Below are positions 48,927 to 59,689 of a stretch of DNA of 64,000 nucleotides, piece by piece. The stretch covers positions 11,310,815 through 11,374,814 of the forward strand of contig CM026428.1 of NCBI GenBank assembly GCA_014871385.1, written 5' to 3'. The notes under the pieces are model-generated. The model was not told the origin of the DNA, ran no database searches, and was given only the letters and a program-made list of their open reading frames with translations. Position numbers and translations under genes: made by a program. The first letter of the stretch is position 1, and the number at the start of each line of letters is the position of its first letter. The DNA is from Ceratodon purpureus. Taxonomy: Eukaryota; Streptophyta; Bryopsida; Pseudoditrichales; Ditrichaceae.

Positions 48927-49001
48927 TAGCAAAAGACAGTGATTACGTTTTTGTCATTTACGAAGTAAGGATGGCAAAGATGTAATCACCGTCTTTTGCT
49001 A
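48927..49001. repeat. Foldback hairpin 1
   Basis: A left arm of 34 nt (48,927-48,960, begins TAGCAAAAGACAGTGATTAC) pairs with a right arm of 36 nt (48,966-49,001, reverse complement begins TAGCAAAAGACGGTGATTAC) around a 5-nt loop. Most differences leave G-U pairs if transcribed from the + strand. Weaker pairing continues outward a further 10 nt. Confidence 0.75.
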
Positions 49002-49075
49002 ACATGATAACTACAGACTCCGTAGTGAATATCATGCCGGCCCTTGGAGATAAATACCAGTTTTGATTTTAAGGC

Positions 49076-49202
49076 ATTCTAAGCACTAGAATTTTAGTTC
49101 TCACATACACCGGTGCTTGAAGCAACTGTAAGACATTAAAATGCCTTTAAATGCCTTTCAAAATACCGGTGACTGTGAGAATTAAATTTCTAGTTCTAGA
49201 AT
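49076..49202. repeat. Foldback hairpin 2
   Basis: Arms of about 40 nt (49,076-49,115, with CACTAGAATTTTAGTTCTCA; and 49,163-49,202) enclose a loop of about 47 nt that itself repeats AAATGCCTTT. The arms end in ACCGGT. Confidence 0.65.
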
Positions 49203-49252
49203 ATTTTTCTTCCTACATATCCTTTCCATGCAGAATCAAGCAGGTTTGTTCT

Positions 49253-49320
49253 GGCTTTCGAGTACATCGGGCTTCCTTTTGACAGGTTCTGGAAAAGGAA
49301 GCCCAATGTACTCGAAGCCC
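49253..49320. repeat. Foldback hairpin 3
   Basis: Arms of 28 nt (49,253-49,280 and 49,293-49,320, sharing CGAGTACAT and GGGCTTCCTTTT) with three mismatches around a 12-nt loop; pairing extends outward to about 36 nt. Confidence 0.75.
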
Positions 49321-49797
49321 ACAACAATTCCGGCATCAGATTCCAGGGCTAGGCGATTCAAGATTATCTCTTAGCATGAGGCCCGAGAGTTTGAGAAATA
49401 ATTGAAGGATTTGGAAGATCGATTCATAGGCTTGATGCAGCGTCATTATCGTAATCACAATTGATTAGCTGTAGGCGGACATATACAGATGTTGTAAGGG
49501 AACTCTATTGTCCAAATTCACAATTGAATGCCGTCTATCTGTGCCTTATTTGTGATGTTGAACGTCAATATTCAAGTATGTGAAAATTTGATTTATTATA
49601 AGTATTTGGTTTGTTATTATGGAATAATCGTTTTGGGCATTCAAATGTACAAATATTAGCCAAAAAATAATAGCATCTCAAAAAAATATTTCACTGTTCC
49701 AAAGTAAAATTCCTCCAATGCCTAAACTACATTAGTAATACACTACCACTCTTAATTACAACCATCCTGGATTCCTCATATTAGCAACTCGTATAAA

Positions 49798-50407
49798 CCC
49801 CCTAACGTACATGAAGCCTGATATTGGCTTTTATGGCTGGTTTGTGGCCTATTATTTTTTCTTCGACAAGGAGTTAGATTCTGAGACCAACTAGAGAGTT
49901 GGGCAGGCTGAAGTTAGCAATCCAATCTACTTTACCTCACATGAATCAAAGTCTCCAGTCAAAAGTTATGGCCATTTGAGTGGCAGGGGTATGAAAAAAG
50001 CCAGAAAAGCTCCTTGTGACTAGCAAATTTTCTCAAATTTTCTCTAAGGAATTTGGGATTTGATCCATCTTTGAACATCAATATCTTTAGCTAGGATATG
50101 CGGATTAGATTACTTTCAATTCCCACAGATTTCTCATGCCTGGATGCTCCCAGAATGCAGCTTCTCTCAAACTTTTTAGAAGAAAAATAAAAAATAAAAA
50201 AAATAAAATGTGTGATGAACGTTGTTTTCAGTGAAGCAATTCTCAGCTTTTTTTGGACAGATGTGTTACATGGCAATTGCCATACTACAAATCCATCCGT
50301 ATGGTTAGAATACTTGAAAAAAGTGCCAAATTTGAGCTACAAAGCTTGCAATTAGACCCTATCCAGAATCCCAAAACAACCTAAAAATAGTTGTGGACAT
50401 TAGGGGG
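49798..50407. mobile_element. Second TTAA-type non-autonomous element, 610 bp
   Basis: It starts CCCCCTAACGTACATGAAG and ends with the reverse complement CCCCCTAATGTCCACAA, followed by TTAA at 50,408-50,411; the left flank is TAAA, one base off TTAA. The ends match the 43,151 element (CCCC(C)TAA). The interior is not obviously related to that copy and has no coding capacity. Confidence 0.5.
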
Positions 50408-50739
50408 TTAAGATAATGGAGTCTTTTGCAAAGTTGATTCCAAATTTAAGTTAGTAATGCTAAGTTATAAAATGTAAACCTTTAGCCTTTGCTTTACAAA
50501 AATTTCAATATATGTAAATATCCAAAATCATAGAGAAATATGTTCTTGTTTAATGATTGTTTTTTCCACAATGAATTTGATCTTTCTAAAAATAAAAGTT
50601 GATTGTTGAGATTCAGAAATAAAATGTTGATGTTTTATTGTGTGAACCAAAATTTCTAGATTATGATTAGAATTCTTGGAAACAATTTCTTTACTTAGAT
50701 CATTGGAAAAGGAATTTAAAATAAAATAGAATAATATGC

Positions 50740-51499
50740 GGGTGTAAGCATGGTAAAGTGGACCAAAAAAGTGCTTAACTATTTGTCAGTTTCAGCCCTT
50801 TTGCAAAAATTGCACAAAAGTGACGGAAAGATGTAATTGAATTATTGAAGTCAATTTGTTTTGCTAATATGGATTCTCAACTTGTTTTTCTACAACTTGG
50901 AAAAGTTTTGTGCAAAGTAGACACTTTAAAGTTATTGTATGAAGGCTTTAAATCCAAGCAAAGTGAATGCAGTCATTTGGAAAAGTGAACATAACGGTTT
51001 AGGGTTGTGTCAGAAATCACTTTTAATTTTGCGGTGCCCTCTATATATTTAAGAGGTATTCTAAAATAGTCAATTCATATACTCATTAATTGGTTTAGCG
51101 TTCCAAAAGTACCCCAAGGATGTTATTTAAGAGGGTCACTTCCGTGGTACTTTTTGTCACTTTTTTTTCACCGAACATTGTTTTTTAAATTGGAAAAAAC
51201 TTCCTCCAAAGACAACAGAGGGCACTTTGGACAAATGAAGAAATCAAGACTTTGGAAAAGTTCATTTTCATGATTTACAACTAGTGGTCAAATTTAGTTT
51301 CAATTCAGAATGTTTTTTTTATGAAGATGTATGTAAGATACCTTGCGACACCCTTAGAAGTGACTAAAATGCTCAAAAACTACACCAAAATGCTCAAAAT
51401 CAGCTTTGAGTTTTTAAAAACAGCACACTTTATATTCACTTGTAAGTTGTTAGTGGTCACATGTTGCACTTTGTGGTCTACTTTATTGTGCTTACACCC
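50740..51499 (+). mobile_element. Copy 2 of the 730-bp TIR element family
   Basis: It begins GGGTGTAAGCATGGTAAAGT and ends ACTTTATTGTGCTTACACCC, giving a TIR of about 25 bp. ATGC is duplicated on both sides (50,736-50,739 and 51,500-51,503). At 760 bp it is the longest of the four. It lies next to copy 3, which is in opposite orientation. Confidence 0.8.
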
Positions 51500-51581
51500 A
51501 TGCAAAACAGCCAAAAGGTAATATGCAAAACAGCCAAAAGGTAATATGCAAAACAGCCAAAAGGTAATATGCAAAACAGCC
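51500..51581. repeat. 23-bp tandem repeat between two TIR elements
   Basis: About 3.5 units of GGTAATATGCAAAACAGCC plus four A. The ATAATATGC on the left side of copy 2 matches the unit, so copy 2 appears to have inserted at the edge of this array. Confidence 0.8.
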
Positions 51582-51703
51582 ACCGGCATGCAATGGTTGT
51601 GCTCCAAAATGCACTAGTTACAGATGCACAAGTTCATGGTTGTTCCACCCATACAACTCCATTGATGTGGCCTCATTTACAGTAGTTGTTTGCACTTGGT
51701 CAC

Positions 51704-52432
51704 GGCAGTGAGCACAATAAAGTGGATCACAAAGTGCATCATGTGATCACTAGGAAGTGAAAATTATGAAGTGTGCTGTTTTTTAAAGCTCAAAGGTGAT
51801 TTTGAGCATTTTGGTGTAGTTTTTAGCATTTTAGTCACTTTTTAGGGTGTCGCATCTAAATCATAAAAACATCTTCAATTGAAACTTAATTTGACCACTA
51901 GTTTTAAATCATGAAAATGAACTTTTCCGAAGTTTTAATTTCTTCATCTAGTGTCTTATGTTGTCTTTAGAGGATGCTTTTTTTCAATATAAAAAACAGA
52001 ATTTGGAAAAAAAAAACTCACAAGAAGTATCGCAGAAGTGACCCTCTCAAAAAACATCCTTGCGGTACTTTTGGAACCCTAAATCGATTAATAAGCATAT
52101 AAATTGACCAATTTAGAATATCTTTTAAACATACAAAGGGCACCACTTCATCAAAAGTGATTTTTAGATAATTTTTGATTCTTTTCTAGCCACTGTTTCA
52201 AATTACTGCATTTAATTTGCTTGGATTTGAAGCTTTCATACAATAACTTTAAAGTGTCTACTTTGCACAAAACTTTTCCAAGTTGTAAAAAACCAAGTTG
52301 GGAATTTATACTAGTCAAAAAAAATTGAATTTAATTACATCTTTCCATAACTTTTGTGCCGAATTTTTACAACAGGGAGGAAAAAGACAAATAGTTAAGC
52401 ACTTTTTGGGTCCACTTTATTATGCTCCACCC
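51704..52432 (-). mobile_element. Copy 3 of the 730-bp TIR element family (inverted)
   Basis: It starts with AGCACAATAAAGTGGATCAC (outer bases diverged) and ends CCACTTTATTATGCTCCACCC. All internal blocks are the reverse complement of copies 1, 2 and 4. With copy 2 it forms an inverted pair separated by about 204 bp. Confidence 0.75.
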
Positions 52433-52799
52433 TTCTCCTCATGTGTATCACCTTTTTCTGTACTCTGCAAAACATTATTTTGGATTCTATCACCAAATTG
52501 ATTCACTAACTCTAAGGTTCTGTATTCCAAGAAACAATTTTTGTTGTATCATCCGTGTAGCAATTTATGGGAAAGTGATGTTCCTCAAACCTGTTGGCCA
52601 TAGTTGCGATGATCCAGGTGCTGTTATTTGCCTAGTAACAGCCCTGGTGATACTAATTCATTGCCATATTCATAAAGCTAATTCTCTTCTCTAGTATGGT
52701 AGGAACATGCACAATTTTTTAAATATTTTTTCGATTTACCAATTTGGAGAAAATGGGTTTGAATATAAGTGTCACTCTGAATTTTATTTTTTTCAACAT

Positions 52800-52990
52800 G
52801 GCCCTTTTTATGGGACCTTAAGGAAGCGCCTACGCTCCCAACACAGGGAACGCAGACGCTATCAGAGGTTCCCTGCGATGGGAACAGTGGAATCCCGAGT
52901 TCTGGCCGCGGAGACCACGGTTCGAATCTCATCAGCCGTGTGGGACTCGACTGGAGTATCGTGCTGCTGAGTTGTGCCTGTTGTCCTGAT
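52800..52990. other. Possible tRNA-derived SINE or tRNA-like fragment
   Basis: This GC-rich island in AT-rich DNA contains CCGCGGAGACCACGGTTCGA, then ATCTC; GGTTCGAATC matches the RNA polymerase III B box. No full tRNA cloverleaf and no clear A box could be made, so a SINE head is only a suggestion. Confidence 0.25.
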
Positions 52991-53027
52991 TGAGGTGTTT
53001 TGAGTACCTTTGGGAAGGTGGCGACTA

Positions 53028-53320
53028 AGGTACAATGCTCTTAAACCGTCCGAATAAGCGATTCAGCATTGTTGTCGACTTCGTGTCTATTATTTGAAAT
53101 TTTTCTTGAATGCGGAAACAGGAGGGAGAGTGAGTGCAAAAATTTCCACAATTAAATAGCAAAAGCTGAATTTGCTAGAAATTTCTGAAGTCAAAAGTGT
53201 ACATGACCTTAAACCGCTCACTTACTCAAATGTACAAATGAGGTACATCTGTTCTTTTACAATCTAGGAATGGGGCCTGATCGGTTTTGGGGTGCCGGAC
53301 GGTTTAAGAGCATTGTACCT
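53028..53320. mobile_element. TA-flanked MITE, 293 bp
   Basis: Nearly perfect 25-bp terminal inverted repeats begin AGGTACAATGCTCTTAAACC on both strands. TA lies on each side (53,026-53,027; 53,321-53,322), as in Tc1/mariner-type insertions. No coding capacity. Confidence 0.7.
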
Positions 53321-53950
53321 TACTTCCTTCTTGATTCTAGTTCGCTCCTTCTGAGAAAGATCACCATGACCACTGTTCAGGTCGACGTACTTTTTCACCA
53401 TCTGATCAGCTCTTGTCTCTAAACCAACCACATTGGATTGTTCAGACGTTCAGAGCAGATCAAGTGTTTCAAACAATCTTGCAACTCCATTCAATTGCTA
53501 CGCTTTAAACATATCTCCTTCTGAGCATGTTGTCTCCCTCTTTTTCCAACAAATTGAGATTTGGATGGTCACATCTCTTGCGGTTTGGGGCACTAGATTT
53601 GTATTTGGTAGATCTAATCTCCAGTCATGGGCGAGTTGTAATCAAAAGATTGTAGCCCCATCTGCCAGCAAACAAATTCAAGAGCGTTTTGTAATTAACT
53701 TATTCAAAAAGCTGTATATCAATTTTGATGATGATCTACCCTGCAAGATTATAACATTTAAAGTCACTACCAAAGTTTTTTTGGAACGAGTTTTTGTGAG
53801 TTACCACCAAAAGAATATTTAAAACTGTATAATCACTTATATATTTCACATTGTATAAGTTTAAAAAAAATATTGAGACGTATCTATATCCAAATACAAT
53901 AATAATCTTAAATGCAATGCTTTGATCAAATGTAACAACAATATCATTAC

Positions 53951-54756
53951 GCACTTCTTTTCCTACTTGTATATGTTCATACTTCTACCTTGAACCCTAT
54001 ACTTTAGTTTCAACCCTTAAGTGGAACACTATAAGTTTTGTTGCTTTGGATATTTTGTGTTGTTTTGAATGTATAACCACTAGCTTTGACCCGTACCCTA
54101 CACTAGTAGATAGTGTTTAACAATGCTCCCGTGCATGTGATACAAAAGTCAAATAAAAGTAAAAGAAACTCTTACATGCATAGTAAAAATCACAGTAAAA
54201 ATTAGAGTATAGTATCTGTAAAAGTAAATACAATTATTAATTTTAAAATTATTGTATTAAAATATTTTGGTTGATTGTGGTCCAATCTCAAAATTCTCAT
54301 GTTGAACCATGAATACATGAATTGGCTTTAGTATATAATAAATATTTAGAGTATGATGTTTTGAAGGATGAAAGTAATGTTTTTGTAAGAATATGTATGC
54401 AATGCATGGACTCCTATAATTCTATACAATATTATACTCTTATATCTTCATGTGAAAGCCCATTACTTCAAGATGATGAAAAAAATTCTATAAGTAAAAG
54501 TAAAAACGAATTTAAAAAATTAAAAATTAAATCATGTATGATCTATAAATTAGTGTTCCTTTGTTTGATTTAGACTTCCACCTTGAGGTCCATATGTCAT
54601 TGTATCATTTCTTGCTATGGAACAAGCTTTTAACTTAGTCATAACTTTTACATTATTCTCTACTTAGGTTGTTAACCTTTACATTAATTTCTAATTATGA
54701 GAATTTTCAAGGTTCAAGGTAGGAGTATGAACATATACAATTAGAGAAAGAAGTGC
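53951..54756. mobile_element. Foldback element of about 806 bp
   Basis: 46-bp imperfect inverted repeats are seen at 53,951-53,996 (GCACTTCTTTTCCTACTTGT...) and 54,711-54,756 (reverse complement GCACTTCTTTCTCTAATTGT...). A third, single copy of the arm lies at about 56,308-56,352. There is no clear target duplication. The interior is AT-rich with no gene. Confidence 0.5.
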
Positions 54757-57299
54757 ATCAAGCCAACATCAAATAAGGGCACTATCAGGTAGCATGGTGC
54801 ATTGAAGCAAAGCAATAGATTTGTATTTAAAGAATTTGAAGTAGGTCATCACAAGGTAGAAATTACACAACACAAATTACAAATACAAAATTATTTACAA
54901 AATTGATTAATGAAGTTTGATCAAAACATATTCTTGGAAAATTTGTCACTTGTCCGAGCAAAAAGATCTAGTGTACTTAAAATATAGTGGCTAAAAATAG
55001 AATTTCATTACTGCTCTCCATTTTTTACATTTTTCTTTATATGGAATTTTAGAAAAATTCAACAATGGCAACAAGGCACACCAATCATTTTATCTATCAT
55101 AGGCTCTTTTATCTTGTGCGGATATGTGATTTTGGAACATCAGACTTCAGTATTGAAGTATGAAGAGATCTTCTCGTTCAGAAGTCAAAATTATTGATCC
55201 ATATGAAATCATTATTATTTTGGGAGACCTTGATGCAATTCTCTTGTGTGAAGCAGTGTAAATCCTATGATTTATGGTTTGGTGCTAGGGTGGCCACAAA
55301 GATTGCATTGGGAGCGAATTTTTGGCTTCATCAATTTTTTTTTATGGAGAAGCCCTTTGGCAATCCCTGTTTTTTTCCCACTAATTTTGGGTATTATGTA
55401 GTTTTATGTCATTAAACACCTTAAAAAGTGCAATTTGTTGGGGGAATGATGGCTCCACCCAAGTTACACGTTGGATAATTTTTGGCTTCGACCAATCAAT
55501 GATTTTAGGACTTTATAGCCAAATATAGAAAATTTCTATTTTTATTTCGCCATTAGGCTCCATTTTGCAGTAAAAGAAACACTGGTGTGAAGTTGTAGAA
55601 CAATGTGATTAAAAATAACAAATCTATTCAAAGATACAAGAAAGTGTTCATTTAATATTTAGCTTGGTCATGCATCAAATATACCACCTGAGAAATCCAA
55701 TTGAGTATACAGATAGTTAAGTTGTTTTTCACTACAAAACATAACTTTATAGTTCATAAAAATAGTTGTTTATTATAAAAGGTGATACGAATAATTGATA
55801 AAATCTATACATATTTTGAAAGAATAGTCAATGCTTGATAAAAAGTGTAGAATATTTGAATGATTTCATTTGGAAAAGATGTGGATATTAGTCAAGTTTT
55901 CGATTTCGATTTAAAGATGGGAGTTGGAGCATCTTCACAAGAATAATATTCAAGGCAATCACAAATTGCAATTCATATGATACGAAGTTCAACATCAATT
56001 TCATCCTTGATATCGTGAATTCAATAACTATATCTAAAAGAAGCAAAAGTAGTGTATCTACAACTTTGAGTTATCGGAGGTCTACTAGAATATCTACCTT
56101 TACAAACTTATTAACAAAATTATTTAACAACGACAAAATTGTTAAAATGCATACTACTGTAGATTCACAACTGAACAAATTATATTGGTAAGGTATCACA
56201 ACATGCATTGATGATGAAACCTGTGTTTATATTGCAAAATTATTACAAAATTTTGGGACCATGAAACCCCGGAAATGCAAAACCTTAAGTTGTAAGCTTC
56301 ATGCAATTCTTTTTCTACTTGTATATCTTCATATACTCTTACACTTGAACCCTATACTTTAGTTTCAACTTTCTCCAAATTTAGTATTTGTAGGTGAACC
56401 TTGAGGTCCCACACGTCTTGTTGCAAAATTCAAAAGGGTTTCTGATAAATCCAAAACGGTGAAGCCATAAAAGAGTGGTTATAGAAGCATTACTAAAAAC
56501 AAAAATTCTAAAAAAATAAATCCACAAGGAGAGATCTTCATTTCAGTTTTCAATGTGTTCAAAGTTTGGTTGAAACATTTTCATTATAGAAACACTAACT
56601 TCACTGTAGAAACATAGGACCGACTCATGTTCTTTCTTTTTTCTAAAATCAGGATTTCACTTTTTCACAAAATTTTAGCATATTCTTATTGCCAACTTGA
56701 TTCTAAAGAGGTTAGGAACAAAAAACACTCAAATCCGACCCTTCTAGGGCATTTTACGGGGTTTTCAATTTCTGGCGCAACCCAAAAGTGGTTGCTTTGC
56801 CCTTTAGGGGTTAATTGGCGAGTCTTATTTCTATAAGCCATGACACTAATGTTATAAAATGAGCTGACGTTGTACAAATTTGTGCCGCCAATATAAACTT
56901 GATTGGCCAATTTTATGAATATGGGGATATTCTTTTACAATTGAATTAGCATGTATTCTTGCACTAGGAGGTAGTTGAACGGAAACTTGTATGTACACCA
57001 ATGTTTTAGTAAATTCTTTGCCTACGCTATTGTAAGAGATTTATATGCTACTTATATTTATGTTGCAATGGTCTCTTTAAATATTTTGAATAAACAAAGG
57101 ATATAATAAGTAATGAGGTTATGTATGTCTTATAAGAAGAGTACTATTGTCAATCAATTGGACAAATATATTTTTTTGGGTGGAAAATAAGGTTCAAACT
57201 CTATAAAAAATGTTCTTGATTGGTTTTCAAAAAAAATCTAAAATGCTAAAATAGAACCAAAATGGTTTAGAAATAAAAAAAAGAACTTAAGAAATTTAA
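54757..57299. other. AT-rich intergenic DNA
   Basis: No gene recognised. It includes the lone foldback arm near 56,308. At 56,801-56,814 a CCTTTAGGGG followed by TTAA resembles the right end of the TTAA-type elements, but no matching left end was found. Confidence 0.4.
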
Positions 57300-57539
57300 T
57301 TCTATTTTCATTTTATTGGCCTCATAAGTTTTCATTTTTCTAAGAGTATGGTCTAGCTATGGTTTTATGATAAATTAATATTTGATGATTGAAACAAAAA
57401 TAAAAATGATTAAATTGATAGACAAATTTTGTTGATTCTCTTCAAGGACTCACATTATTATACCATCAATTTTGTAACTATGCCTTTTTTGGTGGATTTT
57501 TTACAAGTATGAAATTTTCAAACCATCAATTGCCAATAG

Positions 57540-59689
57540 CATTAGTAGAAATACGGGGTGTCTAAAAGGACGTTTGGGTTTCTCGCGTGCCTAAAATTTT
57601 GCTGTAGCCCGTGCACTTTATGCTGTTGGCACCAATGGTGTGAGGAGGTCACCACCTTTGCTTAAAACGGGTCATTCGTCGCAACGAAGTGCGTGTGTTC
57701 TCTTGCGAGTGTGTTGTCGGAGCTAACAAGAAGCGCCTGTGTCGCGCACAAAATCCAACCTCTCAGAAGGTTGTCAGTGGTGGAGGGCATTAAGAATTTC
57801 TACAAAAATTGGCGCAATTCGGTCACCTACTTGACTCGATTCTTGCTCCACCTTTGAGACGCAATGTCCGCAAGGTGTTTGGCTGAAATGCTGCCAACAG
57901 TCATTCCAAGCAAGCGCTATTGTGGGAGATTTGTTGGGGTGGCGTTGTCGATTTGGATGGAGCGTTGGAGGCCTCCGAAGGGCTCATTGGTTTGATCAAG
58001 TCAAAAATCCAAAGAGTTGATTGAATCTACCCTAGGCTACTCAGTGACGTGCAACTAACCGATAAATCTTGTTATGATTCTGGAGTACCGTCAACTCAAA
58101 AAAGGAATGTGAACAAACTCCCTAAACTGTAATTGTTGTTGCTGGACTACCAAATTCACAATCACAACTACTTCTAATATAGTTTGGTCCAAACATGGGC
58201 CACACAAGTGACTCAAAAATTGCAAAAACCTCTAATGCGTTGGTTTCGGTGGGCTAAACGCAGGAAACCGCAACTTGGATCCCTACTCTGTTTGAAATCG
58301 TTGTGGCAGCAAGGTATGAGGGTACCAAATTTCAAATTCTTAAAATCCATTAAGCTACAAACACCCGACACAGGTTCATTGTGGCAAATCATCTTTCCGT
58401 CAAGTACATGGATTTCCATCTTTTAAGGTCGCCGACTTAGAATGAGCCTTTGGGCCCGTTGCTGACGTAAGTGGAAGGAGAATCCAGGGGGGAATCACAA
58501 TAAAGTGGACCACAAAAGTGCTTAGCTCATTGTCGATTTCAGCCCCTTGTGTAAACACGCAAGAAAGTGGCATCTAAAACTTCTTGATGGGAAATTAAGT
58601 ATGGGTTACGGAAAGTAAACTTGATGTACTACAACTTCCGAAATTTCCGTTCGTTGTTGTTGAGTTGAGACACCTCTATGAATACCACAAAGTTGAACAA
58701 AGTGAATGCAGTCATTTGGAAAAGTTACCATTTTACATTGTAGTTTTGACAGAAATCACTTTTGACTTCGCGGGACCCTTTGTTTGTACATTTCGCTTGT
58801 AGAAATGATCCAGGTGGCTGTGTTTGGAATCCTAGATTGGCGAGAAGTACCGCAGGGACGTTTTTAAAACATTGTTTTCCGTGAAACTTTTTGTGAGGTT
58901 TTTTCACTGAACATTGTTTTTTAAATTGGAAAAAACTTCCTCTAAAGACAATAGAGGGCCCCAAATGAAGAAATTAAGACTTTAGAAAAGTTCATTTTCA
59001 TGACGTAGAACTAGCGGTCAAATTAAGTTTCAATTGAAGATGTTTTTTTTATGGAGATGCCTGTAAGATACCTTATGACATCTTACAAAGGAACTAAAAT
59101 GCTCAAAAACTACACCAAAATGCTCAAAATCAGCTTTGAGCTATAAAAAACAGCACACTTCATACTCACTTCCTAGTGATCACATATTGCACTTGGTGGT
59201 CCACTTTATTGTGCTTGCCCCCTCCAGAATTAAATTTCTCACCACCAATCTAGGGCACTATCAAGATTTGGAATCTTTGGATAAGATCACTTTGAATTGT
59301 GCGCCTCATTATAGCATAATCGAATTGTAAGAAGTAGAACTCATGGCTGCATTTTCTTGGTGGTGAACGGCGTAGAGCTTGTCGCGCCATCGCGTTGTAA
59401 CAGTTGTGGCAACAAACCGACAAAACCATAGATTAAGGTAACGAATCAAGGGAGTTTATTGTTGGCAGAGTAGAAAATTCTACTCCGTCGGCGTTCACCG
59501 AACATCGTCGACACCTCGACGCCAACGAGGCATAATCCAACCACGTAGCTCCCTTCTAAACCGTGTCATGCGACTACGGGCAGCGTTCTTTATTCATGCT
59601 GACACCAACAAAGGAGTGTTTGGGCAGGAAGCTTCCCTAATCCAGGCTGTCTTACAAGGCCTTTTGAAGACCCCATATTTCTCTTAACG
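57540..59689. mobile_element. Non-autonomous CACTA-like element, 2.15 kb, with nested insertion
   Basis: The left end CATTAGTAGAAATACGGGGT and the right end (reverse complement CGTTAAGAGAAATATGGGGT) form a decayed CACTA-type inverted repeat. It interrupts spacer repeat copy B, whose uninterrupted relatives at 45.9 and 60.4 kb show the empty site. The flanking triplets TAG/TAT are close to a 3-bp duplication. The interior is GC-richer than the surroundings, with no transposase frame, and contains copy 4 of the 730-bp family. Confidence 0.6.
58488..59222 (+). mobile_element. Copy 4 of the 730-bp TIR element family
   Basis: It begins GGGGGAATCACAATAAAGTG and ends CCACTTTATTGTGCTTGCCCCC-type sequence. 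TCCAG is duplicated on both sides (58,483-58,487 and 59,223-59,227). The left 250 bp is more diverged than the right half. It is nested in the CACTA-like element. Confidence 0.8.

Noticed and set aside
52800-52990. A true tRNA gene
   Set aside because: A B-box-like GGTTCGAATC is present but no acceptor stem, D arm or anticodon arm could be formed.
56801-56814. A third complete TTAA-type element
   Set aside because: Only a right-end-like CCTTTAGGGG/TTAA is present; no matching left end was found within 1.5 kb.
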